This document shows positions 1-10,800 of a stretch of DNA of 64,000 nt, one piece after another. The DNA lies in contig MNCI01009116.1 in NCBI GenBank assembly GCA_015680685.1, positions 5,447-69,446 of the forward strand, read 5' to 3'. The notes below the pieces were generated by a model. The model saw only the letters and a list, made by a program, of their open reading frames with translations, searched no databases and was not told where the DNA came from. A program made the translations under genes and the position numbers. The number at the start of each line of letters is the position of its first letter. Positions within the stretch are counted from its first letter, which is position 1. This DNA is from Gnetum montanum (Eukaryota; Streptophyta; Gnetopsida; Gnetales; Gnetaceae).

Positions 1-1003
1 AAAATCTTGCTTGTAAGATATTATTGGCCTACATTGTTCAAGGATGCTCATCATTTTGTCCAATCTTGTGAGCATTGCCAATGTGATGGGGGAATGACTA
101 CTAGGATGGAGGGTCCACAACAATGGGTTCAACCTTTAAAACCCTTCGACATATGGGGAATTGATTTTATGGGGCCTATTACACCAATGTCCAATGGAAA
201 AGCCTACATTTTTTTTTTGTTGACTATTTCACAAAGTGGGCAAAAGCAACCACTATTATAGATTGTACATCATCTACTGCTACACAATTTATTCAACAAC
301 AAATCGTTAGTAGGTTTGGTGTGCCTTGTGCACTTATTTTGAATAATGGTACATATTTTACAGGCATGACTTTTTGAAAGTTGATGCAACGCTTAAGAGT
401 TGAACAAAAACTGACTACACCATACCACCCTCAAGCGAATGGTTAGGCCGAAGTAACCAATAGGAAGATTACAAAAATACTGACAAGAACCATTAGCAAA
501 TATAGGTGAGACTGGAGCACCAAACTAAATGATGCTCTTTGGGCATACTGATCCACATGGAAACTCCCTATAGGCTACTCTCCCTATGAGTTAGTGTACA
601 GAAAACTCCCAATGCTTCCTATTCAAGCAAAACTCTGTACACTATCCACAGCATGTGACCTCAACCTTGACCTCAATCTAGCACAAAAAGAATGGTTAAT
701 GAACCTTAACCTGCTAGATGAGAACCAATTAGTCACCCTATCATCTAAGGAATTGCACAAGGCTTTTAATAAATGATTTCATGACTTGAAAATTAGAAAA
801 TTTAAGTACCAACCAGGAGATAAGGTTCTTTATTAGAACCCCACACACGTGCCACAACGCACTAAATTTCAAACATTGTGGGAAGGACCTTATATTATTC
901 ATGCAACTTTTCCTTCAAGAGCCATGATGATTTACAAACCTGAGAGCTTGGATAAGAAATTGTTGATCAACATCCAATAAATCAAGCCTTTCCATGAGCC
1001 TAG
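1..1003 (+). pseudogene. Decayed Ty3 (Athila/Tat-like) integrase, 3' end of pol
   Basis: Seen: the translation contains the integrase zinc-binding pattern (HH followed by CEHC) and the start of the catalytic core, FDIWGIDFMGP, which carries the first catalytic Asp. A frameshift near 225 shifts the rest of the core to another frame (DYFTKWAKAT). The second catalytic Asp is replaced by Asn (LNNGTYF). The Gln that normally stands two residues before the catalytic Glu is a TAG stop at about 444. Further stops lie near 376, 507, 549, 773 and 834. The C-terminal part ends in the usual LWEGPYII motif near 880-900. Known: FD(V/I)WGIDFMGP is typical of Athila/Tat-type plant Ty3 integrases. Inferred: this is the 3' end of pol of a dead element whose 3' LTR lies at about 2972-3824. 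The 5' part is outside the window. Confidence 0.9.
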
Positions 1004-2971
1004 AACAGCCAGTATCCATACTACCTCTATTGGTGGACAACCCTGTTCATTATTTCAGATATCCTCCTTCTAACTCAGTCGTGGGGGAGATGGCCACCAA
1101 TGCTAACCATTCTAAGCCCTCAGCTCTTTTTGTATTTTTGTTTTACACATCTTTTCAATTTTACTTATTTTTGTTTTAAACCATCATTCACATTTTTACT
1201 ATTTCTTTGTTTGATTTACTTTCATTCATCATATAATAAGTGCTCATGATGGTGGGTTGGACTATAATAATGTTGATTGCTAATGTTTGGTTTTTACCTT
1301 TGATTTTCAATGTTGATACTAAGATATGGTTTCTTTTGATAAAACAGGCAATGAGTCCATGTCATACATTCATCCATTCAATTCTATGGTTCCCCTTTGT
1401 TTGGAAGTGTACTATCCCTTTTTTCTAAGAAAAACTTAATAATGAATTGGTGACTTGGTATTCTTCAAACCAAGGACTCAATGGTTGAAAAGGATGTGAC
1501 TTCAAGGGGATTTAACGCACTTGTGTTGGCTATTCTCTTGGGGTACTTGGATGCTTTTCATGGGTTTTCTACCATTCTGTTATTGACCAAATATTAGGAA
1601 GTTGAATGAATCTAAATAAGTCTTTGCATGGTGTGATTCTCATGCAAAAAAGAAAAAAACTAGTGGGAATTCAAAGCATACCCCTTAGACATAATAAAGA
1701 AACATGGGCTACAAAAACTGGTTATGGCACTGGAAAGACATGTTACCCATGCCTAAAGGTTCCCTCTAACTAAGGCCCTTTCTTGCTTCCTGCTTTCCTA
1801 TCTTTCTCTCCTTGGAATGGTGATGACTCGATAGACGCATTTTTGTTGCTTCATGAGGATGGGTTGGTCAAATGTATTGATGTGAGGTCATTGGATGTAG
1901 TTGGTGAGTCCAGACTTGGGATGAATTTTATTCAGTCGCCTTAACCACATAATACACAAGGGACTTTACACAACCTTGCTCTTGGGATTTCATTCCATTT
2001 CCTCCTCTCCTTCCATATTTCTTCCCATATTCCACCTCATTGTCGATTTTATGATTAGTCTATGTCTTGGTTGACGCATTGTTAGTCTGCGGTAAACTCA
2101 TGTGGGTAAGCTCTTAACCATTGTTTCCATATGTCATTCCAAGAGCCTATAGACTCTTTGGTTTGTGGGTCTATCAAGGCATAAAAGGCATGAGCCTACT
2201 TTGGGAGGATCCACTGGCATTCCTTTTTGGTGTAATTATTAAGTTCTTTTTCTTAAACATTCTTTGCAATCAACCATTTCTTGTTTCATCCCCATCCATG
2301 ACATCCATTTTATTAACTTCACCATTGTTATTGCCCTCATCTTCATTGTTCCTTCAATTTTTCCACCCTATCGCTACAGGAGGTTCACTCTTAGTCGTGA
2401 CGGCCTTGTCACAAATTTTTCCATTCAATTACCTATCTCACCCCTACACCTTGGGTAGTTATCAGTTAAAAACCTCTAACCTAGTATCTGCCATACCCAC
2501 AACCTAGCTAATGCGCTTATATCGAGGCAAGGTATCAACTGCATTATGGCTTATCTATCCTTGCTAATTCATGACTATGTTGTGTGTGTAAATGACGATT
2601 ACATGAATAATGGACTGGGATAGGAGGAAGTACTCGGGATGGACTAGAGCTAGAGCATTTACACAAGGAACAAGTTTGGTCATGTGGCTATGGATGAACA
2701 ACGGAATGCACATTTCTAACATCGACAACAACGTGCCTCATTTTTTTTCTCTTTCTCTTTCTCTTCAAGCTATCAGATGAGCGTCTGGATGTCATCTATG
2801 TATAGTGTTCACCACAATGGGCGTGAACACCGATGTTGTAATATGTTTGTTGATTCATTCATTAGGCACTTTGAGTCTATTATTCCCTATCGCTGTCAGT
2901 TCTCATTCAGTCAATAATCCCATACCTTCCCAATATTTTGTAAGAAACTTGAGGATGAGTTTTCATTCAAT
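1004..2971 (+). mobile_element. Non-coding 3' region of the + strand Athila-like element
   Basis: No credible coding sequence is visible in this stretch between the end of the integrase and the 3' LTR. The ORFs present are short and carry no recognisable motif. A long spacer between pol and the 3' LTR is common in Athila/Tat elements and sometimes holds an extra ORF, but I see none that survives. A CT-rich stretch (about 2740-2765) is the only notable local composition. The extent is inferred from the flanking features. Confidence 0.5.
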
Positions 2972-3824
2972 CATGGGGGTATGATGAGGCATGATATCAG
3001 GGCCACGATATTACATCTACGATATCGAGTACGCAATATCAGAGCCTTCCAAGTGATATTGGACATCCAATATCAAGGCTTGTCTTGTCACCTATAAATA
3101 AGAGGCGAGCATACTTGGTTTGGCAATAGTTAGAAAATTAGTCTTAGTCCCTTACCCGAACTCTTACCTTTTTCCCTTCTTAGAGTTAAAATTATTTCTG
3201 AGTGTCATAGTAGGAGTCATAAAGCGAACGGATCTTTATTCAAACATTGTGTACCTGAGCACACCTTGTGGTCGGAAATAAAGACAAACTTTGTGACAAA
3301 CCTTGTAGTATTCAAAATTTCTTATTTAATGTTATTTACAGTTATTTAATGCTTTCCTTAGTTAATTAATGTTCTCTCTCTCACCTTGTCAACTCTCCCA
3401 AGTAAGCACACTTAATACGACCACTTCAAGCATGCGTGGAACACTTGGTAACCCAATAATGATTTGTGTTTGGTAATCTTAGTAGTGTTGCACTAGTTTA
3501 AGATGTGGACGGCAAGTGGGAATAGATGCTAGTGTTAGGACTAGTTAAAGCATAGTTGATTAGTTAAATCAAATTGGTTACTTAATTAGTTCACTTCTCC
3601 CTTTGTAGCGCCAGGACATAAAACATAAAAATATATAAAAATCATATACCTTAAGTTTACTTAACCATATAATCGCACTATACAAGTAAGCTTGGGAAGA
3701 CAACGATTGACTAACTCGTCCGAGTTTTGTAAAGGCACATAAGCACTTAGTCCTTGGAATTCAACTAGATCATGCATGTATGCTCGTATTCATATGGTTG
3801 AGCGTAGGGATACCTCGCTGATCA
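2972..3824 (+). repeat. 3' LTR of the + strand Athila-like element
   Basis: This segment aligns along its whole length with the reverse complement of 6116-7048. Shared blocks include the TATA region, the segment around GGATCTTTATTC, TTGTGACAAACCTT versus its counterpart, and GGGAAGACAACGATTGAC. TATAAATA at 3093-3100 is the probable promoter TATA box, followed by a transcript-like region with AATAAA near 3280. The last shared bases are around GATCATCA at 3820-3827, so the 3' boundary is good to a few bases. The start is set by the GGGGGT block and is less certain. The two copies are clearly related but well diverged, so they are LTRs of different elements of one family, not a recent pair. Confidence 0.8.
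3055..3074. repeat. Perfect inverted repeat upstream of the LTR TATA box
   Basis: GATATTGGA and its reverse complement TCCAATATC are separated by two bases, about 20 bp upstream of TATAAATA. It is the last and longest of a group of GATATC/GATATT/AATATC words in 2990-3075. It may be a regulator-binding site in the U3 promoter; that role is inference. Confidence 0.55.
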
Positions 3825-5956
3825 TCAATATGGATATGGGTTTTTCCCTCAAGTAGATGGTGAATGTGTTCGGTGGTACTATGGAGGGTAATAGTGATGC
3901 TGGAATGATGCATGACTCGCAGAACTCCTAGGGGAGATAGGTTGCTGAACATAGTACCCATATGGACCTGGTTGCCTATAAGGGTACTACTACCTTGGTG
4001 GTGGCATTCTTTACGATTGTGGTTGATACCACTGTTGGTATTGTTCATACGATTGTGGAGGAGCTTCACTTGGGTAGTAAGCTTCTTGTTGTTGGTGGAA
4101 CTATCTTGGACTACCTTGAGGGTAAGGCAATCATCTTAGAGCTTGCCTATGTGCTAGGCAAAGATTCAATGTGTACACTCTAGACTCTTGTAAGTATGAC
4201 ACCATAGGGAAACATCCCTTTGGATGTTCATATTGACAAATGTCACATTCGATTTCATCATCAGAGTTGGACTCCACAACTTGCTCTACTACAGCAGCTT
4301 TGCCCTTACCTCTTTGGTAGGCACATTTAGTGTCTTTTCATCTCCTACAATTATAATCACTATTTTGCTCTTTGGATTCTTCAACAATCTTTAAAGAAAT
4401 TTGAAAATTTTCATCCAAAGAGTTCCATAACTTGTCGACCTTGGTCGAGATATCAGAAACAGATTTTTGGATGGGCAAGGTCTTTCTGTTCACCACTTCA
4501 TCAAGTGGTGACTCCTTCTCATCACAAAATCAAACCTCTCGTTTTCTAATGGAAGGGTCCCTATTATATTCTTTAGCACTTTCCCTCTTTTGAAGCTCAC
4601 CTTCTTCTTTTTCTACCTACTCAATTAACCTTTGGATCTGATGAGCCCTCATTTCAAATAATCTTCCTTGGGCATACTTCCCAAGGGTTCTTCTTGTTTC
4701 TGCTCTAAGTCCATCTATGATGTGGCAAAGTTATTCCCTGTAAGAGTAACCATGGCCAAGGCATTAGTGTAGGAGTGAATAGTATTAGCCCATGGCAACA
4801 TCCAAGGGTTCATGTGCTCCTTGTTTCCAGCCTTAGATCTGCCTTTTCAGATTAGACACTCTAAAGTACGTTTGATATATGTCATTCATCTTCGGTTAGA
4901 TTCTAGCTCTAAGGACCGATACCAACTTTCAGCTTCCTTAATGAGTGTCCTTGGGAAAAGCTTGAGTTTCTTCCACTCGTTCTTTATGTTCTATAAAGCA
5001 TAAGCATCTTGAAAATCTTGTAGATGTGTCTGCAGATCAGAATTGTATTCCCCCTTAAATCTTGGGATATTGTTCATATCTAGGCACTTGATTCAACTGT
5101 CCTTCATATGCCTGATCAGGATTTTCATTGCCTCCACAATGTCAAGCATACTACGAGTCACCAATAAAGGTTCATCAGCATCGTTGCGTTAATGACGCTG
5201 ATGATGGTTTCAGCCACCCCTTTAGTTTCAATGGCCTTCACAGTCATTGTTATTTCATCGATAACCTTCATCACAATTGTTTTGATGGCGACTTCCACGA
5301 GAACCGTCAGATGAAGAGGAATGTTCGAAATCGAATGAAGAGGATGAAGAGGAAGGTGGACCGCCACCACCACTACAATGTATACCATCACTCTTATGCT
5401 TATTATGATCACCATCCTTAGATCCCTTGTTGCTATGATGTTTACACAAGTCCCTACCTTGGCTATCACTCTTTGTTTTATGAATAGTCAATTGTAGGGT
5501 CAGGTTCACACCCTTGCCATCAATAACAAGGGGTGGAGAATCTTCATGTTGAGAACCTTCCAAGGAAGAATCCTCATTATACTCTTGATCTAATAGGAAT
5601 AAGGGGTTAGTGTAATGTTTCCCCTTTGTAGCTTCATGAAGTTTCTCCTGACGTTTATATCTCTTACATTGTGTTTCAATGGGATAATAGTTTTGAGTGT
5701 CGTATCCATCCACAACATATTCCTCATGAAGATTTGCTATGCCCAACTTCTTAAGGGTTTTGAATAGCATCCCAGGCATAGATCTATCGAGGGGCAAGAT
5801 GGCGTTGCCCTCCATATCATGCCATTGCATTTGTTCATCTTGATGTAGGATGAAGGCAAAATTTGGCACAAACTCATCTAGATGAGTGTTTACCACCTTG
5901 CATTCTTATGGAACCGATGGTTTAGTATCTTCAAGCTTATGAGAAGAAGAAGACAT
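3825..5956 (-). pseudogene. Decayed gag of the - strand Athila-like element
   Basis: Reading leftward, a start codon at 5954-5956 opens with MSSSSHKLEDTKPS and meets an in-frame TAA at 5906-5908. The frame then stays open for about 210 codons (5896 to 5255), ending in a Ser/His/Gly-rich, low-complexity stretch. Further left, interrupted by stops, are a retrotransposon-gag-like segment around 5080-4900 (RFKGEYNSDLQTHLQ, then SWYRSLELES) and a Tyr/Pro/Gln-rich tail near 4070-3830. Order and spacing after the primer-binding site at 6095-6111 fit gag. The reading frame is cut where the + strand LTR begins, so protease and pol are missing here. Many stops mark it as non-functional. Confidence 0.75.
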
Positions 5957-6094
5957 TTTGCAAAACAAAATGAGATTATTAGTGTGCTTTTATAATTTTA
6001 TGTATAATGGGAATGATATGGACCTTTAGGTTCATACAACGATATTAATGATATTCACTTAGAACTAAATAGTGCACATTCCATGAACAAAATT

Positions 6095-6111
6095 CCCCGT
6101 CAATGACACCA
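6095..6111 (-). other. Primer-binding site of the - strand Athila-like element
   Basis: On the - strand this reads TGGTGTCATTGACGGGG and starts four bases after the end of the LTR. Known: Athila/Tat elements carry TGGCGCCGTTGCCGGGGA at this place, complementary to the 3' end of tRNA-Asp. The site here matches that consensus with a few mainly C-to-T type changes. It fixes both the orientation of the element and the end of its 5' LTR. Confidence 0.8.
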
Positions 6112-6115
6112 AAGA

Positions 6116-7048
6116 TGAGCGGCAAGGTACCCCTACACCCAACCATACGAATCACAAAGCGTTCACGCACGATCCAATCGAATTTTGTAGACTTCATTAT
6201 TTCCAGTGCACTAGCCCTTTAGGAAGTGAATCTAGCCTTAAGGTCAATCGTTGTCTTCCCAATTACACTTGTGATGTTCGTTGATATGGTTAAGTGTAAT
6301 TAAGACATTCAATTTGTATCATTTTTTATGTTTTATAGTCGGGTGCTTGAAGTGTAGATAAAAAGGGATTTAATTAACTAATCTAAATTAACTAATTAAC
6401 TAATCATTTAACTAATCCTAACATAAGTATTCGTTCCCACTTTCCGTACATGTCCTGAATCCATGTATCCGTTGTTGGGCATACTAAGCAGTAATGCTGC
6501 TAAGTTTACCAAGTGAATACGTGTTACGCTCAAAGCGGTTGTACTTATGTATTTAATCTATCTAGCTTAACTTGCTTCATTAACTCAATTGTTGGTAAAT
6601 ATTTGCTAAATAATTGAAAACATTTAACAAATAACTGAAAACATTGAATACATAAATAAAATAGCTAATCTATCCAAAGTGCTGTAAGGTTTGTGAGAAA
6701 GCTCATCTTTATTGCCACACACACTATCGTGCTTAGGTACAACAATGCTCGAATAAAGATCCATATACTCAATGACTCTTGCTACGGGCACTCATGGAAA
6801 AAATTGTAACTTTCAAATGGAAAAATTGCAAAAGCTTCGCTACTACTGAAATCTAGATTACCATAAATGTGGTTGGTAGGCGCATATTTATAGGCGATAA
6901 ACAGACTCTGCATCGACGGGGCCTCATCATCGACACGGTCAACTACGTCCACAAGGCCTCGTTGATGTAGCCAACCAATGATGACTCATCAACTATAAAT
7001 CTTGGGATGTATCTATGTTTTACTTATTTTTGGTTTTCACCCCCAACA
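6116..7048 (-). repeat. 5' LTR of the - strand Athila-like element
   Basis: On the - strand it begins TGTTGGGGGTGA (7048 leftward) and ends CTCA at 6116, four bases before the primer-binding site; its length is 933 bp. A TATAAATA box lies at 6885-6892. The counterpart in opposite orientation is the LTR at 2972-3824. No second LTR of this element is in the window. Confidence 0.8.
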
Positions 7049-7750
7049 TATTTTGTTGAAAATAGAATCAAAACTGTAGATTCACATTATTATAAACTAG
7101 CATCAAGAGAAAATTTTAAGAATTACATTATATTTATAGGTAGATGAGATGCAAAGTTAATAAACACTTTTCTTTTTGCAAACTTGAAAATGATATTCAA
7201 AGGCTCATTAAGTACTTGGTGTTGCATAATACTTTTCTTTTTGCAAACTTGAAAATGATCACTTTGTAATGATATTAATGATGTTTAAGGTATGATGTAA
7301 TGCACTTTGTATCTAGTTATCTTAGTTATGAACCAAGGTATCACTCATGTGAAGGTATTGTTTATTAATATATTCACTCACAAAACATATAATCAAATTA
7401 ATTTTATAACCCACACCAAAATCAAAGTCACAACTCCAAAATCAAAATTCTTACGTCTAAAACTTAAGACTCAAGGCTTAATTCTTAAGAAGATACCTTT
7501 GAATATACGCTTAGAGTACGGGGACACGGTGAGCAACCTTAGCCACGAAAACACTATCACGATACAAAACCACCCGTACAGCAACAGCAACACACAAAAC
7601 GAAGATTTATTAACCATCAAATATTCTACGATAGGACGGCAGAAGCACGTTTTTCTGGTAAACACAAATAAGAAAAAGGAGAAGATAAATACTAAAATAC
7701 GTCATCCATACACGTGGCTGCCGCATATTAGATGCTGTACATTTACTACA
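7049..7750. other. AT-rich intergenic stretch upstream of RPE
   Basis: No gene is visible. A 28-bp block around CTTTTCTTTTTGCAAACTTG is repeated at about 7168 and 7230. A frame that is continuous with RPE exon 1 is open from 7307 to 7870 without a stop, but its translation is low-complexity and not gene-like. Promoter elements of RPE must lie here or just downstream; none can be named with confidence. Confidence 0.5.
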
Positions 7751-7751
7751 G

Positions 7752-7815
7752 CCTTTGGGCTCATAAGGCCACGGCAGGCCACCCGGCAGGTTCTGTGTTC
7801 GAATCCCCACGAACG
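7752..7815 (+). repeat. tRNA-like/SINE-like segment in the RPE 5' region
   Basis: The run GTTCGAATCCC at about 7797-7807 is a perfect RNA polymerase III B-box. It is preceded by a GC-rich segment (CCCGGCAGGTTCTG) of the kind seen in tRNA-derived SINE heads. An A-box is not clear, and no cloverleaf can be drawn, so it is not a tRNA gene. It lies 65-120 bp upstream of the RPE start codon and may be within its 5' UTR or promoter. Confidence 0.35.
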
Positions 7816-7870
7816 AAATCGCCTTCGTATTCGTAGTAGCATTTGCTTTCGCTTTCGCTTTCGCGCAGCC

Positions 7871-10800
7871 ATGCCAGCATCCACCACTGCAGCTCCTGCA
7901 ACTGCTCTGCTCAGGCATTCTCCTTCTTTTGCCAACCATGGCAGCGTGCCCTTTGCTTCTCCAAAGTTACGTTCCCCTTCCAGGTATTCATGTTGCTGCT
8001 AGTTTTAGATTTAATGATTTGGTCGCAAAAGCATCGCGTGTGTATTGATTTATGCGCCGGATTGATCGTTTGGAAATGTGCTCGCGCTACAAGGAAATTC
8101 TCCATCCTTGTGGACCGGCTCTCCACTAATCTTTCGAACCATAGAATAATAACGATTTGTTTTCTGTTCTCAGTCGAAATTTCGAATTAATGTTACCATC
8201 TGAATCGATTATGTATGGACGGAGATGATATTGCAATAATCTAAGGGAGTGAATCGAGCCTGAATTTGGAGAGGATCAACGGAAGGCGTCCACTAGTTCA
8301 AGTGTAATTCTCGTTGTTGTCAGTGTCTGATTTGAAGCATTGGATTCTTGTTTTATGAGGCTTTTTCAACGTAGAGGAAAGTTGCCGCAGTCAAACCTAC
8401 ACAAAAAAAATCATCGAATGTTTAACTTCTTTGCAAAAGGATCTTGAATTCATCACAGGTCATGAATGAACTATGTTCCGAATCCTGCACAACTGGAATT
8501 ACTTCAACTGTAAACGCGCTTTTTTTTCGGGTCTGGGGGAAAATTGTTTATCTGTACATACACAGAAGCATAAATAAATCAAATTGGCTGCTGCTCACTG
8601 TATAACAAGATTTGGTTAAGGTACGATGAGACAGCATGTTGACTTAACCGTTGCATGTGTTTTGCAGAAGAGTTCTTCCTTTGATAAAGGCATCCTCTCG
8701 GGTGGACAAATTCTCAAAATCAGACATAATCGTGTCTCCTTCGATTCTTTCTGCAAATTTTTCAAAGCTTGGTGAACAGGTTTGTAATTGAATTCCCAGA
8801 ACATCATCAATTTTCTTGTTTTTATTTTAATTCTGAAATTTCTTAAATTTGGCTAAACATTTTTTTCACTTACATGTGTATTTTGTTTCACTTGTTAGTG
8901 GTCAAGGATAGTTTTAGCTTTAATATTTTCATATTTTGAATAGTTGCCCAATATTTTCAAATTAATCCAGTAGCATGTAGAATATTCTTTTTAACATAGT
9001 TTTTCAATTAAAAATCAAGAAAAATAGTAATATATGTTTCTCTAGGTCCTGAAGGTGGAACTTAGCCAACTTAGGCAATTTATTGCAGCTCTATACATTA
9101 AATGTTTGATTTGCAGTCATGCTTCTTCATCGTATTCATTTTTCTGAATGTTTTTGAATCTGGCCTATTGTCTTCAGCACTTAACTTACTAGAACTCATG
9201 ATGTTGGCCTAAATTTTAATTTTGATGTGTATTACTGCCCCTGATGTTGTGCAGCTATCACAAAGTAAGGTGCTTTAAAATAGGTGGCATGTTGTATTAG
9301 CTTAGTATCATACTTTAAGATTGAAAATTACATTGGTAGAGTTTGATACTTGGTTGCATTCCAATCTTTATTAAATAAGTCATAGTTGAAAAAAACGCTG
9401 TATGTGCATGAAATATCCGTGCAGGTAACTGTAGAGACGACAAATTGGTAGAGAAGATATGAAGAGATACAATCCTTAGTAATTAGTCACAATGCATTTC
9501 TGACAAATTACCTGGGAATATGTTGTGGAGTAAAACAATAAAACTGTTGTGCATCTAATCCATATATAAACCATGGAACAAAAGGAAACAATAAATGAGC
9601 ATGAGGGAGAAGTTGGTTGGATCTTTTTCATCTGATAGGATTATAATCATAAAATTGAGCAACAGCATTCATGCGAAGAAAATATAATACAAGTAATGAT
9701 TTCATGAAAGACATATAAAGCTGTGAGAAGTTGGGTATGTTTCCACTAATTAAAAGACTTGATATTTAACATCTTCTATGTATTAAGACCTGAAATAAGT
9801 AATTATATGTGAACATTTTACTCTGGAAGTAGTCATGTACTCCTATATTCTGGAAGACTTGTTACTTTGATACTTATTAAAATCTTATTTGGGGTTACAA
9901 CACACAGCCCAGCCCTTTTATGTAATGTGTTATAATCAGAATGTGGACTAATGAGCATTAAAATAGAGAATGTAAATTCTGCGACTTTAATATGGTGTTA
10001 GAGCAACATGTGCTTAGAAAAGAAAACAGATGAACAATATATTAGAGTCATCATCATCCTAGTGTTGTTCCAACAAAAGGGGGTTGGCTAATGGAAAATA
10101 TATTAGACTTCCAGTTGAATTTCAACAATCCCTACTTCATTGGGGCCTGTATCCAGATCCAGTAAGAAGCCCTAGTCATTGGCTCATGGTCCTTAGGAGA
10201 AAGCAATGAGCAGTTGTTCAAGGACCATTGGTATGTGAAGCCATGTGCATCTGTGTTGCTTGATGGGAGATTGACTTACCAACCTGCACTCTAGCATGTA
10301 TTTCAATGAGTTGTACCTGTCATCTATGGACATTGATAAACTAGAAAATTAACCACATACTCTTTAATGCAGGAGCATTATTAAGTAGAGCGTGGACTAA
10401 TTTTTTTAGTTTTGTATTAATTTTTTAAAAGAAGTTACAGGTGATATGAAAGCTGGAGTTGTAATGTTTGAGTTTGAAGCTGTGTCTTTTTTTTGTTTCT
10501 ATGTGCTTTGTTTAGTTTCACATTGCAATGCTATTAAAATGGCTCCGAATTGATCCCTTTCTCCTAACTAATAACTAAAAGATTTTTAACCTTAACTGGG
10601 ATTGATTGGACCTCAAAATTTTTTCACCATCGGGTATTTAGTTTAAAAAAATGAATGTAGTTTTTTTAAAAAAAATGAATGAATGTTTATGAATTTTAAA
10701 GTTATTAATTTATATATTTTTAATCTTTGATTTTGAACATAAAGTACATAAACTGGAGTTCCTTATTGTTTACTTTTTATGCATTTTTATTTAGTCAAAT

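Noticed and set aside
5128-5421. + strand frame rich in His/Tyr/Asp
   Set aside because: It is the antisense shadow of the Ser/His-rich part of the - strand gag.
7307-8002. Long + strand frame overlapping RPE exon 1
   Set aside because: Only its last part (7871-7983) is RPE exon 1. The upstream part is low-complexity AT-rich sequence passing through a SINE-like segment, and the end reads into intron 1.
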